Below, piece after piece: positions 46,086 through 60,482 of a stretch of DNA of 64,000 nt (position 1 is the stretch's first letter; each line of letters starts with the position of its first letter). A model generated the notes under the pieces. The model did no database searches. It was given only the letters and a program-made list of their open reading frames with translations, and had not been told where the DNA came from. Source of the DNA: Callaeas wilsoni (lineage: Eukaryota; Chordata; Aves; Passeriformes; Callaeidae); assembly GCA_013398955.1 (NCBI GenBank), contig VWPU01017843.1, positions 2,671 through 66,670 of the forward strand, in the 5' to 3' direction. A program made the translations under genes and the position numbers.

Positions 46086-49000
46086 AAGGATTGCTCAGAC
46101 AGGAGGAATGCTTGCTTGAACTTCTCCAGGGCACAAGAATTTGTAGCTTTATCGTTTGCTATTTTTAAACAGCTGCAGTTTGGGCAGCTTCCTAGGTCAT
46201 AACAAAATCAAGAAAAACAAGATTTCACCTGGTGGCACTACCTGTGTCACAGACAGCACATGGGTGATGGATTTCAACTGAACAGATTAAAGTTCTGCTG
46301 TCCTATAGACAACTAGAAAGAAGTTCTGACAATAGGAAATGTCAGAACACTTACTAACAGCAGAATTAGTGCCTGCCTGTAGCACATTGTGCTGCCTTTA
46401 GCCAGCTTTTTATATGTCATGTCAGCAGCTACAGACAAGCTGCAAATAGTTTCCTATCTCCTCTAGGCTCCAGGAACTTGACTGACTTCCCTGAAACTGT
46501 TTTGGATTTACACTGGCTCTGCTGCAACCAGGATTGAACAGCCAGGGTAGACTGAGGCAAGCCAGCCTTGCAGCTCCAAAACCCAAGGAGTCAGGTTGTG
46601 TACACAACAGGAGGATGGAGGAAATGCACTTTGGAGCTCTCTCTTTCCTTGGCAGAAATCTGCAACCCTCTTCCAGCTTGAGCAGAGCTGTGGGGATTTA
46701 TGGCAATGGGGCATCGAGCCCTCTGCCCTTGGCAGTTCTGCTGGATGGTGGAGATGGTGCTGAGGGCAGAGACCTGTCCCGGCTCTGATCCCAGCAAGAA
46801 TTTACTGCCCAGTTTAAGAAAGCAACACGCAGGTTATTCCAGTCTGGAGGGAAGGTGAGCACACCACAGGCCAGACTAGGAGCACCTCTGCTAACAACCT
46901 CCCCGTCCCCACCATCCCCCTAAGGCTGGCACCATCCCGGTGACAGCAGGGACGGTGTTCACACCTCCAGCTGCCTCGCTGCCTCTTCCACTCGCCTCCC
47001 CACCACCACACCACACCCCTGCCCTTGCCTCCTGAGCCCAGCTCTCCCCACCAGATGCAGCATTCCTGAAGGCTTCTCAGGGCGTTCCTTAATCTCTGCC
47101 AGTGGATGCGATTTTGTCATGATCATCCCCTTAAAGTCCTCCAAATAATCTTCTGTGGTGTTTAGGGCTGCTCTTTTGCACACGGCATCACTAAAAATAC
47201 ACCAAGAAGTGAAAGAAATCAGCTCCTCAAGTTTTTTAAACCAAAAAAATAAATGACATGATTAATTATTCTGAATGAGGCTGTTTATAGTTCGGACTCT
47301 ATAAAATAGAATGCCTGATTTAATACACTGTCCGAGAATGTGCTGTTTTTCATTTCAGCACAATCAAGACCTAAATCTGTGTCTCACTCTCGCTCCTCTG
47401 AGCTGGAAATGGTTTTATATTCCATCTTGCTTTAAATTATACACATCAAGTTTAAAATGGGACACGGTCTATTTTGTTGCCAAAACCTGCTCTGTAAGAT
47501 CATCTATTAAACTGTATTTATTTTTTATGGCAAACAAGAAAAATGACAAAACAGCTACTGAGCATCTGCTAACGAGGACCAAATGACTCCCCAGGCACCG
47601 TTTCTGTTGCACAGGGGCTGTGTTACTGTCCCCCCACCCTCCAGGCATGCCCAAAGGAAGATGTGGGGCTTTATAAAACCCTGAGGGGTCACAGTTCTTG
47701 CTGTCTGCACTGAGGAATGAGATCCCGGACAGGAGCTGTACCCTGGTGGGGTGCAAGCAAGGAAACTCAGCCCTTCCATGAAATAGGGCGATGTGAGAGA
47801 CCCTGAGTGGTGTTCAGCCTCTTGCCTGGGATGAGGGTGTGGGAAAGCAAGGCTGGTGGGAGATGAGTTAAAGCTGAGGTTTAGGAGCTGGTAAGGGGGA
47901 GCTGTGAGAGGAACTGGCTCCCCAGTCAGTTCAATCCTCCTCCCAGCACCTCCAGCCCCTGGGATGAGACTCCCCCTAGTCCTAAGGGACCCTCAGCTGG
48001 AGCAAGCCAGGAAAGGCTGGCCTAAAAAATGATTTTGAGGAGCCGGCTAAGCTTGTGGATGAGCACAGGGCATAGGAAAATTTCCTTCACTGCCTGGAGC
48101 CCCACCAACCCCTCCCAAGTCTTTCAGCAGCACAGACTCTAGGAAACACCTTCTGCTGCCCAACAGGGCCACCCAGGCTGGCTGACACCGATCTGCACCT
48201 CCAGACACAGATCACCCAGCCAGCAGGACCTGCTGGTCTGCAGACCATGAAGGCAAGGGAACAGTGTCTACCTTGCCTCAGTGCCCTGAAGGGGAGCATT
48301 GGAAACCAGGGCCCCAGGCGGGGATGGGGGAGCACCACTGGTTTGGGGGGACCCCAACATGGCCCAGCCTCCGAGGGCTCGTGGCCTCCCCTCTGCCAGC
48401 AGCACCGCTCCAGTGCAGCCCAGGAATGTCAAACCAGAGGGTGCCCATTCGAGCAGGGAGGGGGATGGACAGGGCTCTGGGCAACACCACAGAATTTCAG
48501 GATTTGGGGCTTTGTCAAAATTCTGAAGCTTTCCTAGGAGTAGCAGCACAGTGCAGGGTTGTGCTGGGCCATGGAGCACTCTTTGCTCTGACACACCATA
48601 TCATCCTTTCTCCTAACTTACCATGCTCAAAAGTGGTTTTATTCTTCTGTAAAGTGGAACCACTTCCATTTTTACCAGCTTTTCCCTCAGCTACTGGTTA
48701 GCAGCGGAGATGTAATATGGTCCCTCTGCACCTACCTGCTCCTGCTCCGTGCCAGCTCCCCCCTGCCCAGCCCCACAGCAGCTTTCTGAGCATGGCAGGG
48801 CCGAGGCCATCCCCAGCAGGATATTCCTCCCTTCCTTCCCCACCCTCAGCTTTTGCATGGCAAAGCAGGGAGATGCTGTGTATGCAAAGGCAGTCTCCAT
48901 CAGCTGCTCCTCCTCAGGCCACCGGTGCTGAGGCTGTGGCTCTAACCCAGCTACCCCCTGACCCTGAGCCAGCCAGGCACTGGGGCAGGCTCATGCACAT

Positions 49001-50059
49001 CCATTCCTGATGTCCATGTTTCATCCCTGGGGATGGTGGCAGCGAGGAGACCCTCCAGTGACCCATATAAACGTGCCTCTGGCAGTGTGGGCTGCGGTAT
49101 ACAAGCGCCAAGCTTCCCAGCTTCAAAGGAAGAAAGCCAACACTGTGTGGAGAGTGGGAGAGCTCTCGGAGAAATCCCTTCAGCCTGGTGTTTCTTCTAC
49201 TCTGCCAGACACCAAAACAGTCCTGGGATTTTCCTTATGAGCGTTGACTTTGGAGGTTTCCCTTACTGAATCATTACTTATTATGGCACTAAACGACTGT
49301 TCTGCCTGGCTCTGTGCCACCACCATGGCAGTGGCCACATTCTGTAATGCTTTGGGTTTCCCCATTAGAGGAGAGCAAGCCTGCCCATGTTTCCTTGGCA
49401 GCAAAACAGGCTATGACATGAGATCTGTGGCTAAAAATCGCCATAAACCTAATGCTATTTCATTTTAAACGACAGCTCCATTTACACTGCAGTGGAAATG
49501 AAGAAAGGCCTTCTCCCACCATCCTATTTGTTTATTTTTCCATGCTAGTTACTAACGAGCACAACAGCAAGTTTTTAACACTGGGCATGTCAACCCATCC
49601 CATTACAATAAGCTCTTTCTGTACTGCATGAGTAGCTAGGCACATGAATAATTTAACCATGGTTTAATCAACATTAAACTAAAAGCTTAATCAAGACCAA
49701 CTCTGACATCTTTCCCTAACAGAATTATAGGCCGAGGCTCTGGCTCTGGTTTCACTGCACTAGAAGTGCACACATATCCTCAGTGACGTTTCAAACAAAC
49801 CAGGGAACATCACCTGGCTGCAGCAGGAAGAGCGAGGGAAGAGCCAGGCAGGAGCTTGGTGCTACAAAGACGGAAATACCACGGAAAACACAAGGAAAAG
49901 GGCCAGAGTAATTCAGCTGGTGGATGTGAAAATGAAAAGAGCATAAACACTTGGGCTAAGCAGAGACTGCTGGGAGGAGCAACCACGCACAGGAGGCAGG
50001 AAAATCACAGCCCTGGTGTAATTGCTGAGGCAGTGAGAGAGACCTGGGGAATCCAAGAG
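46086..50059. other. Intergenic stretch with AT-rich, CNE-like blocks
   Basis: No gene recognised. 47170-47560 and 49230-49740 are AT-rich, repeat-free and rich in TTTAAT/ATTAAT strings, and are candidates for conserved regulatory sequence. Others are unassigned. Confidence 0.45.
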
Positions 50060-50548
50060 TGCAGAAAGGATCATCCATGGACAAACACAGGAGTGCCATT
50101 CATGAACAAACACAGAGAGGATCATCCATGGACCAACACAGGAGCGCCATTCATGAACAAACACAGAGAGGATCATCCATGGACAAACACAGAGAGGGTC
50201 ATTCATGGACACAGAGAGGGCCATCCACAAACAAACACAGAGAGGATTATCCATGAAAAACACAGAGACGGCCATCCATGAACAAACACAGAGGGGGTCA
50301 TTCATGAACAAACACAGAGAGGGTCTTTCATGAACAAAGAGAGGGCCATCCACAAACAAACACAGAGAGGAGTATCCATGAAAAACACAGAGAGGGCCAT
50401 CCATGGACACAGAGAGGGCCATCCATGAACACAGAGAGGGCCATCCATGAACAAACACAGAGAGGGTCATTCATGGACACAGAAAGGATCATCCATGAAC
50501 ACAGAGAGGGCCATCCATGAACACAGAGAGGGCCATCCATGAACACCT
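50060..50548. repeat. Irregular minisatellite, 20-33-bp units
   Basis: More than fifteen units built from AACACAGAGAGG, a RYCATCCATG or CATTCATG core, and AACA or GACA. Unit length switches between short and long forms, suggesting repeated unequal exchange. Long open frames on both strands are repeat artefacts. Confidence 0.95.
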
Positions 50549-53172
50549 GCTGGTCTCATGGAAGAAGCAGAGAACTACATTCCTCTCATTCTCTGTGGGA
50601 GCCCTCAGAGACTAGCAGAGCTCTGGCTGCTGCTCAGCGTGTGCCCTTAAGAGCTGGACCTGGTGGTTTCAGGGGTAGTTCAAGACCTGTCCCTCTGAGG
50701 TGCTGCTGGGCCGTGGGAAGGGTGGTTTGGATGCTCAGTCTCCACTCCCCAGGCACACAGCTGGGGATTCACGAGGGCCCTTTCACTAAAGGGAACATTT
50801 CTGACCTCAGCCACAACACCTGGGACAACACTCGTGAAGATGCAATATTTTGTTTCCATTTTCAGAGAGGAACTAAAACTCACCACAGAAAACAGTGATG
50901 AAAGTAACATCTTTTACCATTGCAATTCCAACACCTGAGGTGCAAAATATGTGGCACACACTGGCATATTTCTAATGCCATCAACAACAGGGTAAGCAGA
51001 TGCTGACATCCAGCTCCTCTCAAGCAGCATCAGCCTCTTCAGCATTCTCATTTCAGCAGAGCTTTTTTCACCAGAGACTTTGGAAGGAGAAAAATTCACT
51101 AGTTACAAGCTGAAACTCAATGGCAGCCAGGCAAATCCTCCCTCTCTGGACCTTTCAAAACACTTTCTGAAGCCCTTGTGCAGCCCAGGTCTCACTCTGC
51201 CCACGACCTCTGATTTATTAACTGCTTTAAAGGACTTTATGGCTGTTTCTGCAGTGGGAGATCACTGCAAAGGCTCAGGCCACACTGCTGGCTCAGGGCT
51301 GTACATTTGTTCCTCTCCAAAATTCACAGCCATGCTGATTTTATTCCAAGCAGCCAGGGCATCCTACGGTCCAAATGGTTCATTATCTCTGGCTTTCTTT
51401 AAAAGGTCAAGAAATACTCTCTGCTTGGCAGATGGACTAGGGTAGGAGTCGTGGAGTCTCAGGATTTGTTACATAACAAGGTTATTAAATTGCAAACCCT
51501 GAGCAGAGGCAACACCAAAAATTTGCCTGGAGTTTCTAAAGAAAGAAAAAAAAGTGATGCTTTGAGAAAATTATTTTTTCCCTTTTTTTCACCAAAGGGA
51601 AAAAAAAAAAGTTGGCTCTCAAAGCAAATCACTGTTCTCCAAATAACATCATTTCTCATTCTTTATTTATTTTCTGACCTGTTGCCTCCAGGCCCTTCTT
51701 CCCTTTTCTTATAACTTTTTTTTTCCTGCTGCAGCTACTGGAGAAAAGAAGGAAAAGATAAGAAAAGAGTAGGAACTCCTGCCCCCAAAAGTTACCTGTT
51801 CAACAGCTCTTCAGCTCCCGTTGCCTTTATGTCAGATTAAGAAATAAGGACCAAGTACAACCACCAGCTGCAAGTGCAGGCAGAAGCTCCTGGTGCTGCA
51901 AGTGAACATCTTTGGGTCCATGGCTACTTTGGGATGGGTTGGCACCCACACCCTGCACTAATGTCCCACCTGGGCACCAGGAATGGGATCACAAAAAATA
52001 GAAACAACAGCACAGCATTAAAAATCCATATCCGCTCTTCACCTCTTTGCTACTGGGTCTTGCTGACTGTTTCAGATAGAAGAGACCAAATGAAGATGAA
52101 TGCACTTAATAATGATGAGTCCCCAAAACAGAAAACCTCTGGGAGTTTGCGGTGCTTTCGCAAAGCACGGATCTGACTGCTGTGAAATCCAGCAACAAAA
52201 CTCCTTGGCTGGCAAACAAGCAGTTTGGCTCCAACTTTCACGGACTGGGATGCTCAGGAGCTGTTCCCATACAACCCGGAGTCCTCATTACCCTTTGTAC
52301 CCCCACAGCTCTCCGTGGAGCATTGGACAGGAATCATGAATGCCAGCCCCAAATTCCCAGCCTGGCAGCACTCAGTAGAACTCAGACTTTAACCTCTACA
52401 GAGCTTTATGGAGCCCAAACTGAGTTTTATTAACTCCAGTAGCTGCCTGGACAAAGCATTCTTTGTAAACCCCATTAAGTTCCTGCTTTCAGCAAACACT
52501 TTTCCCTTCCACATTGTAATTATGTGCCAACAAAGCAGAAACCACCAGACTGACAGGATCCACTCCCGGGGTTGTAACACCCATTCCTCTGTCACGAGTA
52601 CCTGTGTCACAGTGGCACAACTGGTCTGTTTTTGCAGTCAGAGGAGGAGGAGCAGAGGGAAGGTGGGTGCAGGGGGAGGTGGCAGGCTGGAGGAAGAGGG
52701 GCAGGGGAAGAGATGATCCCTGGGATGATGTTGTTGCCCACAGCCTCTGCTTCACCTGCTGCTGAAGTAGCACAAAGGGTGAAGGCAGTGGCTGCAGATC
52801 CAGAGGTGCTGCAGATCCAGGGAAGAAGGGCTGGGTTTTCCAGCCTGAGCTGTGCAGCCTTAGCAGCTCTGTGCCTGTTTGCAAAAAACACTCATGCCAC
52901 GGGCCCAGCTGCAATCTCAGCTGGGCAATTCAACCTCAGGCTTCCAGTTCCCAAAATGATGAGAGCTGGTCAGGGACAACAACCATGGCTGGTGAATCTG
53001 CACAGCAGAAATGCACATCTGGCCAGGCTCCGGGGCATACTGGGCTTCAAGTGCCTCCAGGAATGGAAGCTTCATTTTGAACCAAAAAATGATGCTCCAG
53101 AGGATCCCCAAGCCCCACTGATCCACGCCATGGCTTCAGGACATCCTTACACACATACCTGACCACTCTGCC
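50549..53172. other. Intergenic stretch, nothing recognised
   Basis: Contains a hairpin-prone run near 51570-51612 (CCCTTTTTTTCACC then AAAGGG and a long A run). No gene or repeat family could be supported. Confidence 0.5.
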
Positions 53173-53297
53173 ACATACAGACCTGTGTTGTCCCAGGAAC
53201 AGACAGCACATACAGACCTGTATTGTCCCAGGAACAGCACATACAGACCTGTGTTGTCCCAGGAATAGACAGCACATACAGACCTGTGTTGTCCCCT
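53173..53297. repeat. Tandem repeat of 35/31-bp units, about 3.5 copies
   Basis: Units containing ACAGACCTGTGTTGTCCCAG start near 53178, 53213, 53244 and 53279. Spacing is 35, 31 and 35 bp because one unit lacks a 4-base GACA segment. Confidence 0.95.
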
Positions 53298-56200
53298 GGG
53301 GGAAAAGAACCCCAAGTGATAGATCCCAATGGATCCCAACTGTCAGGGTGTCTGGGCCATGCAGAGCTGGCAGCAGATCTCTCCAGGCTTTACCTGTCCA
53401 CGGGGACTGAAGTCCGGCCATGTGTACAAATTTCAGCATCTGCCTTCCCTTCTTCTCGACTGAGTCAGGACCTCTGAGGAGAGAGATGTTAGTTTGTCTT
53501 CTACAGCTTGAAACCTCAGCTGTCCCCAAACTCAGTGATGTCCTTAAGGCTCCCACCTTGCTGTCAGGACTTGGGCAGGGCCACACGAGGCTGTCAGCCC
53601 TGCACACACCACTTTGTTCTTGTAGGATTTTCCAAGGCACGGTGTTGTTCTCCACCCACAAGGGAAGCCTGGACCTCCTCCAGCACATCACCAGGATGGT
53701 GAAAAGCCATCACCACAGCACCAGGGCACACCAGGCATCCGTGCAGCCCTGAAATCTGCTTCAGTACACACTGTTTTGCCGCTGTTACTCACCCATTGCG
53801 AAGTTTTGCCAGGCAGGAGAAGGAGAAGGCAGCAGGTGTGGGATGCAATTCATTCCTCACATGAAAAGAGCTTGGGGCAGCTGCCCACAGCCCCACTTCA
53901 TTTGCTGTGCACCTCCAGCCACCTCTGCCTCTGGTCCACCAAACAGATGGGACCATTAGAACAACTCTGGAAACAGGTATTTAGCTGCCATCCCAAGAAG
54001 AAATTTTGGAGCCATTTGGTAGATAACTCTATGCAGGCCTAACACAATTCTCCATCACTGCCATGGGGAGCAACCTGTGCCTCCCTGCTGCCCACCTGGG
54101 AGCTAAACCCACTGGTTGGCATCACCATCACCACCCCAGGGGCTTCAGCAGAGGTGCCAGAGCTTCCCCAGTGGTGGGTGGCCCCTCTGCCCGGGGCAGG
54201 GCAGTGAGGGCTCAGTGTCAGCTAAACCCAGCAGCAGCAACTGAACTTCCCCCACATTCCTGTGCCATCCTGTGGGGACATCAAGAGAGCACATCCCCTC
54301 CTCCAGCTCAGGTGCCCATCCTTCCTCTGCCTGAATCCGGGGGGGATCTGATCTCAGCACTCCATCCCCTCCAAAAGGCCACACAGCTCCATCGCTCGGA
54401 GCAGTATTGCCTGAGCCCTCTCCAGGAATTTTTTTATAGGTACAAATATCTTTACACACTTCAGAGCAGTTGTCCCTGGGCCCTGACATCCCTGTGATAA
54501 CCCATTTGTCCCTGTGATATTTGCCCCTCAGATTCCCTGGCATTGCCCAGACCCCAGCCCTGGCTGCTCCTGCCCCAGGCGCCCGCTGGCTCGGATGGGG
54601 ATGAGCTGTTCACCCCCACCCTGAGCCAAATGTCCTTGTGCCCCTTCCATTGCTCTCGTTCATCTCCAAGATGGGTGTCTGTGCTCCCCATCAGCTCACA
54701 GGAGACTTTCCCCTGGGAGCAAGGGCTGGCTGAACCCAGAGAAGCAGCCCTGGGAGCGTCCAACCCTGCTCAGGGTGTCCTGGCTCCTTTAACTTGTGGC
54801 CCAGCCTAAACAGTGCTTAAATATCATCTTCTTGCTCCCTGCTCCCTTTCTTTTTGTCACCTGCAAATTTAGATTAACAAGGAGGTTTGACAAAGTGCCA
54901 CTGTGTATGTTAATAAACCCATTAGTGTCGGCCCGCCTGACATATAACCTGCAGAGCCTCCAGTGTTTACTAATATGATTGTCAGAGCAGAGGAACATTA
55001 CTTTTTAATGACATTTCATATCACTTCAGTTGAAGTAATATCCTGGGACACGATAATCAGAAAGCCATTTAGCCACAAAACTATGTGCCGAATCAAGGCT
55101 GGTGCATGAAAAAATGCTCATTTTGTCAGAATTAAAACATTTGTGTTTGCTTCATGAGTTGTAAGTGCACTTGTGGAGGAGAAACACGTTGTGAAATATT
55201 TATTGGAAGCAGCTAGGCTCAGGTAAATGGGGCTTCAAAATGAAAAGCTGGGGAAGGTTATTATTCTAGTCGCTGTCTCTTTTGCATGTGATACATCAAC
55301 TGACAATTCAAATGTATGAAATGCTTAATAAAGCAACAAGATTTTAGAACTTCTCTTTAAAGAACAGTTCTGAAGTGGTATGAGTAGCCATAACCAGCCC
55401 AGCTGAATTTACTGCTGCTTTCAGAGTAGGGGAATGGCTGCAAGACAGACTGAGAGGGAGTTTGATTTTATAGTGCACCTCACATGCTCCAGGTGATTCC
55501 AAAATGCTTTATAAAGCAATGAGTACAAAGACAGAAGTGGCACAGGGACTGCAGGCAGCCCTGCTGCTCTTAATAATGGTTCTCTCCCAGCTTGGCTGTC
55601 CAGGGCCATCTCAGAGCTTTGCACTAAGCTCAAGAGGCAGCAGATTGAGGAGCAAAGGATGCTCATCCAGGGGAAAGCAAACTGGGGAACTCCCTGAAAC
55701 ATCCTCCACGGCCTCAGAGCTGCACCGGAGTCATTGAATAAAACAAAGAAATTATCCTGGTTTAGATAAAGATACATAATTAATAATATATTAATAATTT
55801 CTCCCTTTTTTGAAATAAAGAAGTAAGAGGATCCCTCTTTCAGTCTGGTCAGAACGACTCTTTGATAGAAATCAGCGATTGATTTAGCTCAAGTCTCCCG
55901 TCAGATGGTGGATAGAGCTGATTAAAGCTATGCATGTACTCCTAATAGGAGCAGGATGCCTTTCTGTCATTATTATTAATTATGCTACCGTGATTACTAT
56001 CTGTTCATCCATCCACTCATCCCCCTTTCTAGAATCGCAGCGTTGGCCACATACATACGAATAAAAATTCTCACTATCTTTTTGTTTCCAGGTTTTCCAG
56101 GGAGGGAAAAAATAAACCAGAAACCAGACCAAACCCCTCAATTTACAGGATTTCTTAATAGTAGGGGTGATAGTGTCTGTGTGTGAGAGAGCGAGCGCGT

Positions 56201-59200
56201 GGGTGGTGGGAGATGCGTGGGTGTGACATGCCTGGGAGCATTTGGCTGTGACAAATGCACAAAGGGGAGGTTAAGTCCAAAAAAAAGAGACTTTGCGTTT
56301 CATGTTGGAGCCCCTGGACTCTCACAACCTCCCCCTGCCACAGCAGCACCTGGCTCCCACCCCCTGGGAACCCCTCTCCCACTCCCACAAGCACATCCCT
56401 ACCTGGGAGTCAGGTTTTCCTGAGGTCTTGGCCACCGGTCCCGAGATAGTCAGAAATTTTCCTTCACCAAATAATTACACTGTGATAAGAGGAAACAAAG
56501 GGCCCTCGGAGCAGGGAGGGCTGCAATAAGGGATGAATTATTAGGCCAAGATGGAAATCTCTTTTGATAAATGACTGGCCCCAAGCAAGGAAGGACTCAG
56601 CAAAACACAACGACATCCTTGTTGTGACACAAGGATGGGGAAGGAACAACATTATAAGGCACAACAAAGACTCCGTGCTGCCACCTTGACCAATTGATTA
56701 ATCAAGTGATATCAATATTTTTCCCACTTTCTTTGCAGCACTTGCACATCTAAATGTGATGGGCAAGATGTTGTGTTCGGTTCAGGACCTGATTTGAAAC
56801 CACGGAGAGGGTCCCTGACAAATACCACCATGGGGAAGGAGGGCAGAATGAAGCTGCCAACACGTCCCAAGGACTGTTGCCAAAATCCAGTGGGTCCTCA
56901 CAGCACTTCAAAATTAACACACCAGCAATGAGCCACAGAAGTCTGGGAACAAGAAAAGGAGAGAGAACCAGGTTTATCCCCTTCTCCCCTTCTGTGGGAG
57001 TCTGGCTCAGTAGGGCAGACGATGCCTCATCCTCCAAGTGGAAGAGCTGCCATTTATTAATATTGACCCAATTCTTGGGAATTTTAAATCCTAGGTCAGA
57101 GGTGGGGAGACATCCACTGGTGTCACTGAAAATAAACCTGATAAAGAGGCATTGGGCAAGGCACTGAAATCAGCAGGTTTTAACACTGCAGCTCCTCCTG
57201 GGCTTTGGGAGGGGACGGTCAGAAGGTTTTTAAGCCACCAAGTTGCAAGAAGAACCCCAAGTCCTCTGTGGATTGGCACCCAGGCACGATCAATGACACT
57301 ACAGGCTCCCTGTAGCCTGGAATGCAGTTATCCCTGGGGACTGGCACCTGGGGCCTCTGGTACCACTATTTTTAGTGGAAGAATTAAGTAGAAACAACTG
57401 GCAGAATGTACAAGTGTGTGCATATATATATATGTTGTGTGTACATATATACACACACCTTTAAAAAACTGAAATGGCTTGATCTGGAATTGCTAAACCT
57501 CTGTCTCTCTTTCTCCTCCTCCAGCAACCACTACCCAAACATCCTCTCCATCTGCTGAGATTAGCAAGGTACCATGCTAGATCGTTATTAGTTAAAGCTG
57601 ACCATACTGCAAAACTGAGCCTGAATTGTAATGAGCTGACTGCCAGAGTGAGGAGTGCAGCCAGCAAGCAGATTTATTCCAAATGGGTCTCTGCCTTAGG
57701 GAATATGCTTCCTTCTCTTTAACTCCCTGAAAACTGGGAGCCAAAGTTCAGCTCTCCTTGCACTCCACCAAAGCCAGTGGTGCCACTGCTTCCCTCCCAC
57801 TCTGGCCTCACACGGGCTCGATTCCACTGCTGCGGTGATGTGCATGAACACAAGGTAAGAGAGAAGTGAATTTATTTGCTCTGATGGCTCACAGCAGGAT
57901 TTAGCACTGAGGACAACTATACATGGCAAGTCCTGCCTTCTCTGCTTTACTTGACTGGCAGATTGAAGAGAACAAAATATCAAATATTAATACTGTTGGG
58001 TGTTGATATCAGCAGCACTTATTTTTACAGCCATCTTCTGCCCTCAGACAAGTTAGTTTGAATCCCAATGTTTTATTTTGTAGAGTGGGGGCAGGGAGGA
58101 ACAAGTGAGAGAGAGAAAAATCCTATTACCAAACAAAAGATGCTGGCCTACCCTTACATGTTGTAGTGGCCCATCAGAAATCTTTCAGGAGATCACATGC
58201 CTTTCCCAGGTCGTGCCCAGAACTTCCTTTTAAAGGTCTCAGGAGGACCAGCACATGCCTTGGGGAAGGAGCAGAGGCCAAAGCAGGGCCATGGATGAGC
58301 GTTTCGCTGCAAACGAGTTTCTTGCTTTGGAGTAGAAATGGCAAGCATATGCAGAAGAGATCTGGTTTCCATCAGCGCGTTATTTATAGCACAGCTTTCA
58401 CACCATGGATTAGATACACTCATGCTTGTTCTTCCGGGCTCTCTCGGTGCTCTGCTGCACTTCCTCCTCACCTGAGCAATGAATCTGTGTGTTTTACCCT
58501 GCCATGATCAGGCTGCTCACGTCTCATTTAGTTGTGTGTTCACTAAATGTGCTCTGCAGAGCTTGGCTGCTCCTGAAAAAAAGAGAGTTTGCAAACTAAA
58601 ACATCCTTCTGAGCCTTGGACTGTGGTGGTGAAGACAGACTGGTTTCTCAGCTGTGCACAAGGGAGAGATCTCCTGGAGCCTTTGATTCATGGGCCCCAG
58701 AGGACAAGCCTCCTCTCTGCAGCTGGATCAACTGAAAGCACCTTTGGCGTGGAGGAGAATGCAGCTGGTGGGACAGCCAGGCACTCTGCTCTGCTGCTGC
58801 CCTCTGACAGCAAGGACTTCACACCGAGTCCCACCTTGGCCGACTCGCCGGACACTGCAGAAGCCTCCTGTGCTCAAACCGCTCCAGACAGCAGAACTCT
58901 CCAGCTGGGCCTGAAAGAAGCTCCTACACCACACAATTGATGAGGGAATCTGCAGCCCATCCACGTGCTGTTACTTACACAGAGCAGAGTGAGGGTGGTG
59001 GGTCCCATCTGGCATGTCTGGAGTCATCCAACACTGTTCTAAGCACTGAGGTTCAACAATGGCTGTTTGGTCTCCGCTGTTGATTGAATGAGATTTGTTG
59101 TCCATAATAAAAACTCCTGGCACATGATCAGTCACCATATATAAACCCAAATTACACTACAAAGAGCCATGATACTGTAAACCAGCTCTAAAACATCATT

Positions 59201-60482
59201 AAAATGGGCCATCCCAAGTCCAGGCATTCTGAAGAGCCATGAGAAATCTGGCAGTGCTGTTCAGGTCCCCCCCAGGGAGACTTGCAGGTGGAGAACACGG
59301 CTGATGGTCGTCCTTGAAAATTCCTGGCCAGTGTCTGAATCCCAGCACAAAGGCTGGGACAATTTCTTAGATACGCAGGACCAAACAATGGAAGGTGACA
59401 CAACACTCTGTCCTTGAGGCCACAATAAACAGCATCAAACAGTTTAACTCTGCTGCATTTTACAGGCAAAGCAGGGCAGAGGTCTACATCACCAGCGTGT
59501 CTTCCTCCCAAACCCACAGAGATAAAGCTGACAGCAGCCCAGGCCTCTCAGTCATACCAGTGGCTCCATAACCACAACAGATGTATCACCACAGTCACCT
59601 TCTGGACACCAGCACCTTAACCAGTGTTGACTTAGTTACCAGAGAACCACTTAGGAACTTTGACCAAGCAAGGTGTCCTCAGGAAAGCAGGAGACAAGTT
59701 TGGTCTACTACTACACCTGCTGGTGGTTCAAGTTGGAGGAGATGGATCTTACGTCCTTTTTCTGGAATTTGAGGGCTTGATTCAGGTGCCTAAATGCAGA
59801 TAGCTGCCTCTAGTGCCTCTGCAGATGTGGCAGATCTGCCAGTTCCACACAGAGGTCTCAAATGGCATGATGGGCTTATTGGGCAACCAAGTAGTATCCA
59901 AGCAGGAATTCAGGAGGAAACTGAAAGTACAGATTGAGGGCTGTGGGGTGGAGCAGAGCTGCTCACGCTGAGATGCTGAAGGTGCTTAATAATTTAGTTT
60001 ATCAAAAGGAGAGGAAGAAGTATCTTATTAACAATGAAGAGCACTTACTAAAGAGGAGATGTCTTATAACAGAACTCTCTTTAATCTAACAGACAAAGCC
60101 ATATCAATATCCAATGGCTGGAACCAAAATTAGACAAATTCAGACTGCAAAGAAAGTGCCAGTTTGTAATTGAAAGAGTAATGAGCCGTTGGAATTACTC
60201 ACCCTGGGCTGTGATGAATTCTCCACCATCTGAGTGGATGTTGTTCTAAAAAGCACCACATTGCAGACACATATTTCTGTGTTTGGGAAATAATGGCAAA
60301 GTCTTTCCAGCTTGCCTGAGTTTTGGGTTTTTTTGTGCTGTAAAACACAAACAAAAGAAGTATCAGGCTGCTCAGTTACAGATGGAGACAGAAAGCAGAG
60401 CGAGTTTAAGTGGACAGCCGGTGACAGTACTACGGACAGCACTCGGGATGCTTCAGTACCATCTCTGCCTGTCTGTGGTGCA
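53298..60482. other. Intergenic stretch with AT-rich blocks
   Basis: No gene recognised. 54840-55400 and 55740-56060 are AT-rich and may be conserved. 57421-57452 is a short TA/CA simple repeat. 55463-55530 resembles an ancient interspersed repeat (see findings). Confidence 0.45.

Noticed and set aside
49856..50470. Open frames of 141-185 codons on both strands
   Set aside because: Built from the irregular CATCCATG minisatellite.
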